A stretch of DNA of 64,000 nucleotides from Brachyhypopomus gauderio (lineage: Eukaryota > Chordata > Actinopteri > Gymnotiformes > Hypopomidae): assembly GCF_052324685.1 (NCBI RefSeq), contig NW_027507068.1:62001-126000 (forward strand). Reading direction: 5' to 3'. The notes beneath the pieces were generated by a model. The model had not been told where the DNA came from. It worked only from the letters and a program-made list of their open reading frames with translations, and ran no database searches. The translations under genes were made by a program, and so were the position numbers. Positions 1-9,765 of the stretch are shown in pieces (the first letter of the stretch is position 1; each line of letters begins with the position of its first letter).

Positions 1-42
1 AAACGTGCTTTATTAATCTAAACTTTAAACATTAATGGCAAA

Positions 43-957
43 ATGAGTAACTCTAAGAGTCTAAAACCTGATAACAAAGCGCAAACTCCGGCGACGCGAG
101 CTGCCACGAGTGCTGCAGGGAAGTTAGCAGTGTTTGCTAACAGTCCCCCAAAGACGACAAAAACTTCAACAGGTCCCGAAGATACTATGACTACTGCACT
201 TCTATCTGTAGATCAACTCGCTGCAGAGTTCGAGAAGCAGAGATCCTCACTTAAAGAAGATTTCTCTCTTTTGATTCACGATTCCATTAAACCGCTAAAG
301 GCCGCATTAGATTCGTTACAAACCACAGTGAACTCTTTTCAGAATCGCCTCACCTCAGTCGAGTCCGTGGCCGGGGATAATTTCGAGCGCTTATCTGCAG
401 CGGAATCCACTATTAAATCTCTCCAGACGCAAAGACATGACCTCCTGGATCGACTCGATGATCTTGAGAACCGCTCACGAAGAGCTAACCTTCGCGTATT
501 GAACATCCCCGAGGGCAGTGAGCATGGCAGAGACCCGCTCACGTTCATGTCCGAACTGTTAACGCTGACCATGGGACCCGAGGTTTTTGCTTCGCCACCT
601 GAACTGGAAAGGGCTCACCGATCTCCGACTGCTCGGTCGGGTCGGAGGAAATCTCCGCGCCCATTCTTGGTTTGTTTTTCCAGGTTTCAGCAGAAAGAAG
701 CGGCACTGCGATGGGCCAGGAATCACGAACTGAAATATCAAGGAACCGTTATTAGGATCTACCAGGACCTCAGCGCAGCTCTCGCGAAAAAACGCGCCGC
801 ATTCAACGGAATAAAGCAGGCACTTTACCAGAAGAACGTCCGATTTCATCTGCTATACCCGGCCCGGCTGCGTGTGATGTATGAAGGAGACGTACTTATC
901 TTTAACTCGACTGAGGAAGCTCAGAAGTTCTACGAACAAAAATTTGGCAAAGAGTGA
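43..957 (+). CDS. LINE ORF1 protein (L1 ORF1p-like RNA-binding chaperone)
   Basis: 304 residues. In L1 elements this protein trimerises, coats its own RNA and acts as a nucleic-acid chaperone in the cytoplasmic ribonucleoprotein. The N-terminus (about 1-55) is basic, Ser/Thr-rich and probably disordered. Residues about 55-145 are a heptad-rich coiled coil ending in LDDLENRSRRANLRV, the hallmark junction to the RRM-like domain of the Transposase_22/L1 ORF1 family. Residues about 146-240 match the RRM-like region (a NIPEG turn, a basic RSGRRKSPRPFLVCF strand). The rest matches the C-terminal domain (basic AKKRAAFNGIKQAL helix, then FHLLYPARLRVMYEGD). The start at 43 is the first ATG and is followed by an uninterrupted frame. 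The length is usual for fish L1/Tx1 ORF1. No CCHC knuckle is seen. Confidence 0.88.
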   Translation: MSNSKSLKPDNKAQTPATRAATSAAGKLAVFANSPPKTTKTSTGPEDTMTTALLSVDQLAAEFEKQRSSLKEDFSLLIHDSIKPLKAALDSLQTTVNSFQNRLTSVESVAGDNFERLSAAESTIKSLQTQRHDLLDRLDDLENRSRRANLRVLNIPEGSEHGRDPLTFMSELLTLTMGPEVFASPPELERAHRSPTARSGRRKSPRPFLVCFSRFQQKEAALRWARNHELKYQGTVIRIYQDLSAALAKKRAAFNGIKQALYQKNVRFHLLYPARLRVMYEGDVLIFNSTEEAQKFYEQKFGKE

Positions 958-1452
958 AGTCCATTCTCCCTTTTTTCTTCTTAAGTTTGAACAGTAACTT
1001 ACAGTTCTAATGTGTTGTAGTGTCTGCACCTATTCAGTGACTTCATCATTGAGATCTCTCGTATTAACAACCATATTGCTGAAGGTATGGCTGCTCATGC
1101 TGTTACTCAACCCACAGCTGCGGACATTATACACATTTATGTTCTTTTATCATATTGTTGTGTTACTATATGCGCGCGTTTTATCTTAGAAGCTATGTAA
1201 ATTGTAATGGGTTAAAAGTTATTGGGAGCCCTTAAGGCTAGGAGGATTCATAGGTCGTATAACCGGTAGTTTGAGTACAGTGTTAGGCCTGCAGCTTGCC
1301 TCGATGAGAGTGTCAAGTATAGGTTTAGGTTTGGTTTTGTTCATGTTTGTAGATTGGGAGAGGGATATGGGAAGGGATACCCCTAGACTTTCTTTTATTT
1401 TTTATTTTGTTTTATTTTCTTCTATACTTTTAGAGAGGCTAGTCATAAAAAC

Positions 1453-4400
1453 GTGTATGCTGTCACTACCATTCTATCCAAGTACTGTACTATCTGCTTT
1501 TATTTGTTTATCTATTCTCATAGGATTATGGAAAAAAGACCTAGTGTAAGCAGGACAGGAGTACGTTTCATTAGCTGGAATGTAAAAGGCTTAAACGGAC
1601 CCGTTAAAAGGGCCAGAATCTTTAACCATCTTAAACACTTAAAATCTGAAATTATCTTTCTTCAAGAAACACATTTATTATTAAAAGATCAAATTAGACT
1701 CAGAAAATCTTGGGTAGGCCAGGTATTCCATTCAAAATTAGACTCCAAAACTCGAGGAACAGCAATATTGATACATAAAAAACTTCAGTTTAGCGTAACC
1801 TCCGTTACTTCAGATCCACAGGGACGCTTTGTTATAGTATCAGGGCATCTCCTCCACAAACCTGTTGTTTTGGTCAATATTTATGCCCCGAATTGGGACG
1901 ATGTTAAATTTATAGAAAAAGTTTTCTCTCTTATCCCAGACTTAAACTTGCATCATTTAATCTTTGGTGGAGATTTAAATTGTGTCGTCAATCCAGCACT
2001 GGATCGTTCTAACCCCAAACCGGTACATCCCTCAAAAATGGCCACAGCTATGTCAGTTTTTATGGACCGAACTGGCAATGTTGACCCCTGGCGCTCTTTA
2101 TTTCCACAGGGCCGAGCTTTTTCCTTCTTCTCTCCGGTGCACCATTCGTACAGTAGAATAGATTATTTTTTTATTGATAGGAACCTCTTGCCCTGTGTCA
2201 CAAATGTTGAATACTCTGCAATAATTGAATCGGATCATGCCCCTGTATTATTGGATATCTCATTCCCGCTTAACAATAGGGAGCTACCTTCTTGGAGACT
2301 GGATAGGACGCTACTGGCTGATAGTGCCTTTTGTGAGCTAATATCAAAAAAGATTGATGATTATGTAGAGTTTAATAAGAGCAATGATATCTCACCCTCA
2401 CTGCTTTGGGAGGCATTGAAAACCGTTATTAGAGGAGAGATTATCGCTTACTCAGCTAAGATTAATAAAATGTGTAGGACTGAACAGGAACAACTCATTA
2501 AGGCTATAAGCGAAGTGGATGCTCAATATTCAATATCCCCCTCTCCTGAACTTTATAAAAAAAAAATTGACCTTCAAACTAAATATAATCTATTATCAAC
2601 TAGAAATATGGAACGACTCTTGTTGAACTCACGTGGGTATATATATGAGCATGGTGAAAAAGCCGGGCGTCTTCTGGCACATCAACTTAGATGCCGGACA
2701 GCTGCCCAACAGATCCCACAAATAAGGAAACCGAATGGGGTGTTAACTATTGATCCTGGTGAAATTAATGAAACATTTGCGTCTTTTTATTCCAATCTCT
2801 ATAAGTCAGAAATAAACGGAGACAGAAGTGCAGAAGTGGACCGTTTCTTTGATAGTCTCCAGACTCCTTCTATCAACACACAACATATGAAGGAAGCCGA
2901 ATTCCCATTGCAAAACATAGAAATTATTAATGCAATTAAGGCAATGCAAAGTGGCAAAACCCCCGGCCCTGACGGGTTCCCAATCGAATTTTTTAAGATA
3001 TTTTCTAACAAATTATCCATTCTTCTTCTGGACATGTTTAACGACTCACTATCCCATGGTTTATTGCCTCAAACACTTACAGAGGCATCAATTACCCTTC
3101 TGCTTAAACCTGGTAAAGATACAATTGATTGTGGTTCATACCGTCCTATCTCTCTATTAAATAGTGATGTGAAGATTTTAGCTAAAGTCCTTGCTATGCG
3201 CTTAGAGTCCACAATGCAGGACGTGATTTCTACTGACCAAACTGGTTTTATTTTGGGACGACATTCATTTACCAATATTCGCCGACTGTTAAATATTATT
3301 TATACTCCGGTTTCTGTCGATACTCCAGAGGTGATTATCTCCCTTGACGCGGAGAAGGCCTTTGATAGGGTTGAATGGAAATATTTGTTTGCTTGTTTAA
3401 AAAAATTTGGATATGGCCCTAATCTAATTTCGTGGATAAAACTTCTATATTCCTCACCCAGAGCCTCAGTAATCACAAATGGTAAGAAATCACAACATTT
3501 TCAACTGTCTAGAGGAACCCGACAGGGTTGCCCTCTCAGTCCACTGCTTTTTGCTTTGGCCATAGAACCCTTGTCAATCACACTCAAATCGCTACACTCA
3601 ATAAGTGGAATTTATAGAGGAGGGGAAGAGCACAGACTGTCTTTATATGCAGACGACTTATTATTATATATATCTAACCCTATTCCTAATATACCACATA
3701 TTGTTCGTGTTCTTAATAGATTCGGCACAATTTCTGGCTATAAACTGAACTTTGGTAAAAGCGAATGCTACCCTGTTAACAATTTGGCTCTTCGAATCCC
3801 TGATGGTGCCCTACCTTTCCAAATCTCAAGAAACGGGTTTAAATATTTAGGCATTAATGTTACGAGAAACATGCAGGATCTATATCAGGAAAATTTTTAC
3901 CCCCTAGTCGAGAAAATTAAACTAGATTTAAAGAAATGGAGAACACTTAACTTGTCGGTGGCGGGGAAGGTGAATTGTATCAAAATGAGTGTGCTTCCTA
4001 AATTTCTCTATTTGTTCCAATGTATCCCACTCTACCTCCCAAAGTCCTTCTTTAAATCTATTCATAAAGCCTTCAATACATTCATATGGAACGGTAGAAA
4101 CCCCAGATTGCGTTTAGAACTTTTACAGAGACCTAAATTAAAGGGTGGTTTAGGCCTCCCAAATCTGTGTTATTACTATTGGGCTGCAAACATCCTGAAA
4201 ATTACTCATTGGTTTCATACACCGGATACAGACTGGTGCCGCCTCGAGGCTATATCCTGTAAGACAACATCTCTCATGGCTCTGGCTACCAGTAATCTTC
4301 CACTTTCATTATCAGACTTTACTAACAATCCGGTTGTCATCAATACACTTAAGATCTGGGCCCAATTCCGGGGGGATTTCGGACTCAAACATCTTTTATA

Positions 4401-5352
4401 CACAAGCCCTATATGCAATAATCATCTTTTCCCCCCAGCTAGGCTGGACTCTATGTTCTTTCACTGGCAAAGACAGGGTATCTCCAAACTTAAAGATCTG
4501 TACATAAATTCTGTGTTCGCAAGCTTTGATGACTTATCACAAAAATTTGGTCTTCATCGGTCTAACCTATTTCGGTATTTTCAAATTCGCCACCTCCTTC
4601 GAAGTCATGATCCCAACTTTCCAAATATATCTCTTAACTCAGTAGCAGATGATATATTAGAGATTCCATTTAAACCCAAAGGACTAATTTCAAGAATACA
4701 TGAATGCATAGCTTCACTTAAAAACGTGACCCTTGGGAAGATCAGAAGGGACTGGGGGAGTGAGTTAGGAACGGAATTGGGAGAGGACACTTGGAGTTGT
4801 GCCTTACAAAGGGTAAACGATAGCACATCTTGTGCAAGGCTGAGTCTAATACAATTCAAAGTGTTACATAGAGCCCATTTTTCTAAAACACGCCTAGCCA
4901 AAATATATCCTAACTTGGACACTCGCTGTGACAGATGCGGTAACACCCCCGCCAACTTGACCCATATGTTTTGGTCATGTCCTGCTCTGGCGACCTATTG
5001 GTCTGTGATCTTTAACACCCTATCAGAGGCGCTAAATATTGACTTTCAGCCTAACTCACTAACAGCCATATTTGGAGTCACTAATGAGATAATGACGAAA
5101 AAAAATGAAAACATTATTGCTTTTACAACACTGCTGGCACGCAGAAGAATACTACTTCACTGGAAGTCAAAAAACCCCCCGAAAGCATCCATGTGGCTGA
5201 GCGATCTGATGCGATTTATTCAATTGGAAAAGATAAAATACTCACTTAGAGGGTCTAGGGATAAATTTCTTTTCACTTGGAAACAAGTCCTAACATATGT
5301 TGGAACGCTTACATTTATGCCTGACATTGTTCAGAACACCCAATCTGTATGA
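1453..5352 (+). CDS. LINE ORF2 protein: AP endonuclease + reverse transcriptase
   Basis: 1299 residues from the first ATG; the ATG at 1528 (residue 26, MEKRPSV) is the likelier start because the endonuclease begins just after it. The endonuclease domain spans about 38-270: SWNVKG (Asn43), LQETH (Glu72), GGDLN, and terminal SDHAP (260-264), the catalytic set of the APE family that nicks target DNA. The reverse transcriptase spans about 480-790: a PGPDG motif, SYRPISLLN, SLDAEKAFDRV (Asp632), RGTRQGCPLSP and YADDLLLY (Asp734/Asp735). The C-terminal zinc knuckle starts at Cys1159 (C-x2-C-x8-H-x4-C). All catalytic residues are present and the frame is unbroken, so this is a candidate active target-primed reverse transcriptase. 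Confidence 0.93.
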   Translation: MYAVTTILSKYCTICFYLFIYSHRIMEKRPSVSRTGVRFISWNVKGLNGPVKRARIFNHLKHLKSEIIFLQETHLLLKDQIRLRKSWVGQVFHSKLDSKTRGTAILIHKKLQFSVTSVTSDPQGRFVIVSGHLLHKPVVLVNIYAPNWDDVKFIEKVFSLIPDLNLHHLIFGGDLNCVVNPALDRSNPKPVHPSKMATAMSVFMDRTGNVDPWRSLFPQGRAFSFFSPVHHSYSRIDYFFIDRNLLPCVTNVEYSAIIESDHAPVLLDISFPLNNRELPSWRLDRTLLADSAFCELISKKIDDYVEFNKSNDISPSLLWEALKTVIRGEIIAYSAKINKMCRTEQEQLIKAISEVDAQYSISPSPELYKKKIDLQTKYNLLSTRNMERLLLNSRGYIYEHGEKAGRLLAHQLRCRTAAQQIPQIRKPNGVLTIDPGEINETFASFYSNLYKSEINGDRSAEVDRFFDSLQTPSINTQHMKEAEFPLQNIEIINAIKAMQSGKTPGPDGFPIEFFKIFSNKLSILLLDMFNDSLSHGLLPQTLTEASITLLLKPGKDTIDCGSYRPISLLNSDVKILAKVLAMRLESTMQDVISTDQTGFILGRHSFTNIRRLLNIIYTPVSVDTPEVIISLDAEKAFDRVEWKYLFACLKKFGYGPNLISWIKLLYSSPRASVITNGKKSQHFQLSRGTRQGCPLSPLLFALAIEPLSITLKSLHSISGIYRGGEEHRLSLYADDLLLYISNPIPNIPHIVRVLNRFGTISGYKLNFGKSECYPVNNLALRIPDGALPFQISRNGFKYLGINVTRNMQDLYQENFYPLVEKIKLDLKKWRTLNLSVAGKVNCIKMSVLPKFLYLFQCIPLYLPKSFFKSIHKAFNTFIWNGRNPRLRLELLQRPKLKGGLGLPNLCYYYWAANILKITHWFHTPDTDWCRLEAISCKTTSLMALATSNLPLSLSDFTNNPVVINTLKIWAQFRGDFGLKHLLYTSPICNNHLFPPARLDSMFFHWQRQGISKLKDLYINSVFASFDDLSQKFGLHRSNLFRYFQIRHLLRSHDPNFPNISLNSVADDILEIPFKPKGLISRIHECIASLKNVTLGKIRRDWGSELGTELGEDTWSCALQRVNDSTSCARLSLIQFKVLHRAHFSKTRLAKIYPNLDTRCDRCGNTPANLTHMFWSCPALATYWSVIFNTLSEALNIDFQPNSLTAIFGVTNEIMTKKNENIIAFTTLLARRRILLHWKSKNPPKASMWLSDLMRFIQLEKIKYSLRGSRDKFLFTWKQVLTYVGTLTFMPDIVQNTQSV

Positions 5353-5712
5353 GTAATTTATAGATAACTCTATCTAAAATATGATCAGCATAAGACCTGT
5401 TACGGAATACACTGTCGCGCTTTCTGGCATTACAGTTGTGTTTTTCTGTGAATGATGTATCTAAAGCCATAAGGTGTAGGCAGATGTGCTTGTGTAAACG
5501 CGCTCCTGTATTTGTGTGAATTTTATGTATATGTAGTGATAATGGTTTCAGATACACTTGCCTTCTTTTGCCTAAATAATTTTAGTTTTATGTCTAGGGG
5601 ATAGGGTGGGGAGGGTGTATTTTTGTTGTTTGTTTGTTCTTGTGTAAGATAGAAAATGGAAAACCTGTGTAATCGATATTCTCTTGTAATTTGTACTTTT
5701 AATATTTTCCAC

Positions 5713-5718
5713 AATAAA
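5713..5718 (+). promoter_or_regulatory. LINE polyadenylation signal
   Basis: AATAAA 11 bp before a run of 11 A at 5729-5739. It sits at the expected 3' end of the L1/Tx1 element. Confidence 0.8.
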
Positions 5719-5739
5719 AATAATTGTCAAAAAAAAAAA

Positions 5740-5919
5740 GAAACAATGTTAAAGAAAATTTTAATTATTGTTTTTATCCATCAATTTTTAAGCAGACAAT
5801 ATTAATATTAATTTAAAATGAAATTGTAGGAATTACAATGGATCAAAAAATTTTAATCTCCCTTCTTGTTCCTCTAACAGGTGTTTCACCATTTTCCAAG
5901 GTAGGAAAGTACTCCTGAC
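5740..5919. other. AT-rich spacer, nothing recognised
   Basis: Non-coding AT-rich sequence between the LINE tail and an LTR fragment. I see no gene or repeat structure. Confidence 0.5.
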
Positions 5920-6054
5920 TGTAACGCTGGGTGTGGGCGGAAGGACGAGACACGGATCCTTTCTGCAGCAGCCAACGTAACTCGCTTTATTCGCACAATG
6001 AACATACACACACACAACGAGCAAACTAAGACAACGACAAGCACACGACGTGCA
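5920..6054 (-). mobile_element. LTR fragment
   Basis: Begins TGTAACGCTGG and continues GGAAGGACGAGACACG, then TTTATT (AATAAA on the minus strand) and a CACACA stretch. It resembles the reverse complement of the 3' end of the LTR at 24705-25049, which begins TGTGACGCTGG with GGAAGGAGGAGACACG. It is therefore probably the end of a related LTR. It lies exactly at the left edge of homology with the 13.8 kb units. Confidence 0.45.
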
Positions 6055-6400
6055 CCCCCTCGGGGCAGGGGTAGAGTCTGGGACCCCCACCCCAAAGTTG
6101 CCCCATCGGGTTAGGGTCTATATTTTTAAAGTGTCTTACACTAGTTTTTCCACTAGTGTCAAAGTGGTATGAATAGGTTTCAATGGGCGAGTGCTCCTTA
6201 ACTATTGCGCCCCCTGGTGGAGCTCAAACTCGGGGGTATAACTAGGGCCCTGGGGGGGTAGGACAACAGGGTTTGCTCTGTGGGGGTATGGTGCACCCCC
6301 TTGGGGCAGGGGTAGAGTCTGGGACCCCCACCCCAAAGTATCCATCTCAGGTTAGGGTCCATATTATCAAGGGGTTTTACACTAGTGTCAAAGTGGTATC
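6050..6400 (+). repeat. G-rich ~240 bp tandem repeat, copy 0, upstream of gene A
   Basis: Two units starting at GTGCACC (6050 and 6291, period 241). Shared blocks are GGGGCAGGGGTAGAGTC, GGGACCCCCACCCCAAAG, GGTTAGGGTC and CAAAGTGGTAT; the first unit also carries GCGCCCCCTGGTGGAGCTC. The second unit runs into the first exon of gene A. The same repeat recurs at about 8930-9770 and in front of gene A in every array unit. Confidence 0.75.
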
Positions 6401-6593
6401 AATAAGATTCAATTACTTTTATATTAGTCTGGTTAGTAAAATATTCTTTTTCAGGATATGGCACCTACACAAAGTGCGTGTCCGATATGTGCAGTTATTT
6501 ACTGCAACTTATCACAGCACCTCCGGGTGTGTCACAAGGTGACAAATAAAGATGAAATGACGCTACTGCTGCAGCTCTCCAGTGGGAGGTAGG

Positions 6594-6830
6594 TGAATAA
6601 TTAGCATGTTAGCATGTTATTAGTGTGTTATTAGCATGTTAGTATTGTATTAGCATGTTAGTGGGTTAGCAAGGTATTAGCATGCTAGCATATTGTTAGC
6701 ATGTTAGCATATTAGCATGTTGTTAGCATGTTACCATGTTAGCAATTAGCATGTAACTAATGTAATTAGCATGCAATAAACATGCATTGAGCTAATAATG
6801 CTTATGTAATTAGCATGTTTTGCATCTTTT
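6594..6830. repeat. TTAGCATG minisatellite in gene A intron 1
   Basis: Tandem, imperfect TTAGCATGTT units fill most of intron 1. The same tract is in copies 1-3, and a shorter version (9766-9820) precedes A' exon 2. Confidence 0.85.
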
Positions 6831-7877
6831 TGTGTAAAATTTTTTGCAGAGTGAAAGGCATTTTCGATTGCAAGGTGCCGGACTGCAACTCCTCACACAT
6901 CAAGCGCTTGGATAAGCACTACAATAAAATGCACCAGGATGTGTTGGTATGTTTAAAACCATCTGTTGTGTAGGACTGCATATTAGCTTATTAATATACG
7001 CATATTGCAATTTTTTCCCTTGTGTTTATTTTTTAGATTGGGGACCTTGCCAAATTTACAAAGTTGTCGAAGGAGGAGTACATTTTAAGAAGCCTGGCCT
7101 CATTAAGGGCGAATGTTCCTAGGCCCCCGCTTGTTTCAACGCTGGATGGGGGTTACAGCCCACTTCCAGCATATTTATTACAAGGGTCTTTCACTGACAT
7201 GTCCAGTGAATTGGACGAGGCCCCGGTCCCTTTTGAGCCAGAGCACATCGGTGAACCAGAGGCATGCTCCACCCCAGTTGCTGCGACATCCGCCCCTGGG
7301 CCCTCCACCTCTGTTGCTGTACACTCCACGGCAGACCCTGCGCCTTCCACCTCAGTGCCTAGGCCCTCATCCGCCACCAAATGTGATGCTTGCGCATCCT
7401 GTAAGTTATCAAATCTGGAGGTACAAAGGTTAAAGAAGGCACTTGCCGGAGAAAAGTGTCAGAGGCCAAGCTGCAGGGCAAACTTTGAAAGGTTGGTGGA
7501 CCTGGAGAAAGCCTTCAGGAATACACAGTCCCCCATACGGTCCAAATACAGCCTCAGCTCTCCGATTTCGAAAGAAATCCACCCTAACATCAGTAAGTAG
7601 TGTCACAAAGGTTCAGAGTTTGACCAAATTTTTTATGTATGATTCACTAATTATGCTTAATGTCTTCCCTAGGGCGCATTGTTAAGGAATTTACGATTGT
7701 AAATTCTGGTGCAAACCTGGAGGGGCGAAAAAAGGAGAACGCCATCTCGGCGGAAAATCACATTTTCCGTTTTGTCAACTTTAGTATGCGTGACATGCCA
7801 GAAAAGAAGGGGACATTCTCTTTCTTGCGAAACGGGGATAATTTTGGAGTAAGTAACGCATGTCATAGTGAAAGTTA

Positions 7878-8100
7878 ACATGCATACGAATGAGCAAATG
7901 TCTGCATATTAATAAGCTAATATCTGCATACTAATGAGGTGATATCAGCATACTAATGAGCGAATACCCGCATATTGATGAGGCAATATCCGCATATTAA
8001 CAAGCTAATAAGCTAATATCCGCATACTAATGAGAAAATATCCGCATACTAAATAACTAATACCCGCATATTAATGGACTAATGCATAACAATGAGGAAT
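7878..8100. repeat. GCATACTAATGAG minisatellite in gene A intron 4
   Basis: About ten imperfect ~20-21 bp units of the form GCATAYTAATGAGCTAATATC. Individual units contain TACTAAT or ATTAAT. Single units of the same type occur in introns 2 and 5. Confidence 0.85.
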
Positions 8101-8685
8101 TTTGCAAATATAACAAATTTGTTGTATTTGCAGATACATGACTGGCAGTCAGGGGCTGGCAGTCACCACAGTAAGAAATATATTCCTCACCCTTCGGAAG
8201 TTTATAAAATATCTACACTGCCTTTCAATGATGGATGCAAGAATCACCAAGAATGACATTGCTTGGTTGAATTTGGAAGTGACCAAGCGACTCACAAGCC
8301 CGAAGAAAGAGATCACAATTCACCATCAAAAAGTGAAGAAACGCCTCAGCAGTAAGTGTAGAATAGCTCCATTAATTATGTGCATATTAATGAGGTGGCC
8401 CATGCATATTCATGTGTTGATATGCGCATAATAATGAGCCAGTGCATAATGTGTTTCAGAAAACAAAATCAGCAAAGAAGAAATCAGGTCCTTTCGAAAA
8501 AATGCCAGGAAGCTGATTCCTCTAAAACTGGGTAAGTCATTTGTTTGTGCATGCTAATGTATTTTGCTAATGTAACAATAATGCTAACGTTATGAATTTT
8601 GTGTCAATTTAGACCGTCTTGAGAAATACCCGAATACCATGACAGCGGCCCAGTTCATGGGCCTGCTATCAGGTTATCTTAACCT

Positions 8686-8885
8686 GGGTTAGGGTTAGGG
8701 ATCATATCATGAAAGTGGTATTTTTCCCATAGACATATGATGATGTCTGATATTATATACACATCCCTGACCCAAACCTTTTTCCATAGGTTTTAGCATG
8801 GATGTGTCCGTGATATATTGCCAATGTGTCTTGAATTAGGGGGCACTATTAAGCAATTTTTTTGGACGTTTTGCTATGTTAACGT
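8686..8885 (+). repeat. Repeat R, left copy (begins with TTAGGG-like motifs)
   Basis: Begins GGGTTAGGGTTAGGG, then a CATATCATGAAAGTGG block, CATAGACATATGATG, GATATTATATACA, TTTTAGCATGGA and TTGGACGTTTTGCTA. A diverged direct repeat lies at 19926-20125. In copies 1-3 only one copy remains (35216 on), joining gene A exon 7 directly to the region that follows A' here. Confidence 0.75.
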
Positions 8886-8929
8886 CCAAGATAAGAGTAT
8901 GTTTTACCCTAACTCATGCAAGTAGCGCC

Positions 8930-9765
8930 ACCTGGTGGCCATTCATACTTTGGCTCATAACTCGGGCTAGGAAGGGGCTAGGTGGACGGGGGTCACTGGG
9001 GGGGGGGGGGGGGGGGTCCAGGGGACCCCCTCAGGGCAGGGGTAGGATCAAATACCCCCCCCCAATTCAAAGTGCCTACTCAGGTTAGTAGTCATATTAC
9101 CATTCATGTACTTGTATATTTTGAAAGTGGTATGAATAAGAGTCAATGGAAATCAGTCAAAATCATGTGCCCCCTGGTGGCTGTTTGAACTATGGGGTAT
9201 AACTCGGGGCAGGAAGGGGGTAGGTGGACAAGGGTCACTGCGGGGGGTCCGGTGGACCCCCTCGGGCAGGGGTAGAGTCACAGACTTCCACCATGGCGGC
9301 CAATGTGGTACCAGGTGACAGCCTTAAGGTGCACCTTCTTGGGGAAAGATTTTGGGCACGGAGGGGGTGGAGTATGGAAGTCTACCTGTTGCGCCACCTA
9401 GGGGAGCCCAAACACGGGCACAACTCGGGTTGGGAAGGGGGTAGGATGACGGGGGTCACTGAGGGGGGTCCTCTGGACCCCCTCGGGGTAGGGGTAAAGT
9501 TACGGACCCCCACCTCAAAGTAGCCATGTCAGGTTAGGGTCCATATTGTCAAGGTGTATTTCCCTTATCAGCAAAGTGGTATGAATGGAATCTAATGGAG
9601 ATAACGCCACCTAGTGGCCTTTCAAACTATGGGGTATAACTTGGGGTAGGTGAACGGGGGTCACTGCGGGGGGGTCTTGGGGACCCCATCGGGGCAGGGG
9701 TAGAGTCTGAGACACCCACCCCAAAGTAGTCCCTTCGGGTTAGGGTCCATATCATGAAGGTGGTT
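8930..9765 (+). repeat. G-rich ~207-231 bp tandem repeat array
   Basis: Four units of the G-rich repeat, marked by GACCCC(C/A)TC at 9024, 9255, 9475 and 9682 (spacing 231, 220, 207). Each has GGGGTAGAGT-type, CAAAGTGGTATGAAT-type and GCGCCACCTAGTGG-type blocks, partly degraded. An uninterrupted G tract lies at about 8999-9016, a possible quadruplex former. Small + strand ORFs inside are repeat shadows. Confidence 0.8.

Larger units (their letters stand above)
1..5739 (+). mobile_element. Full-length-looking Tx1/L1-type LINE retrotransposon
   Basis: Two open ORFs in the order expected for an L1-superfamily LINE: a coiled-coil/RRM-type ORF1 (43-957) and an AP-endonuclease/reverse transcriptase ORF2 (1453-5352). 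A ~375 bp 3' UTR follows, with AATAAA at 5713 and a short A-tract at 5729-5739. The 495 bp between the ORFs is non-coding. The 5' end cannot be fixed because the window starts 42 bp before ORF1. The fish Tx1/L1 placement is inferred from L1-style ORF1 and the ORF2 motifs. Both ORFs lack internal stops, so the insertion is young or still active. A 5' target-site duplication would lie outside the window. Confidence 0.93.
6455..8692 (+). pseudogene. Gene A, copy 0: zinc-finger/tyrosine-recombinase-like, 5' exons 1-7
   Basis: Exons by GT/AG borders and frame: 6455-6588 (ATG 6458), 6850-6946, 7037-7592, 7673-7848, 8134-8351, 8460-8531, 8623-8692. Exons 1-2 encode two C2H2-type fingers (C-x2-C-x9-H-x4-H and C-x4-C-x10-H-x4-H). 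Exon 3 is a Pro/Ser/Thr-rich linker plus a Cys-containing segment. Exon 5 (KGLAVTTVRN...LRKFIKYL) resembles the helical core-binding domain of tyrosine recombinases. Exon 4 appears 2 nt short near 7833 compared with A', which throws exon 5 out of frame. Exon 7 hits TAG at 8690, exactly where a TTAGGG-containing repeat begins and just before the expected Arg-I motif. Compared with other copies, exon 3 lacks 12 nt and the exon 1 donor is GTAGGTG. Intron boundaries are inferred, without transcript support. Confidence 0.68.

Noticed and set aside
1271-1549. 92-codon ORF between LINE ORF1 and ORF2
   Set aside because: Overlaps the ORF2 start in another frame and has no domain; the inter-ORF spacer is non-coding.
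7878-8100. Regular ~21 bp units resembling a CRISPR array
   Set aside because: Units are imperfect, contiguous and AT-rich with no unique spacers, and lie between a GT donor and an AG acceptor: an intronic minisatellite.
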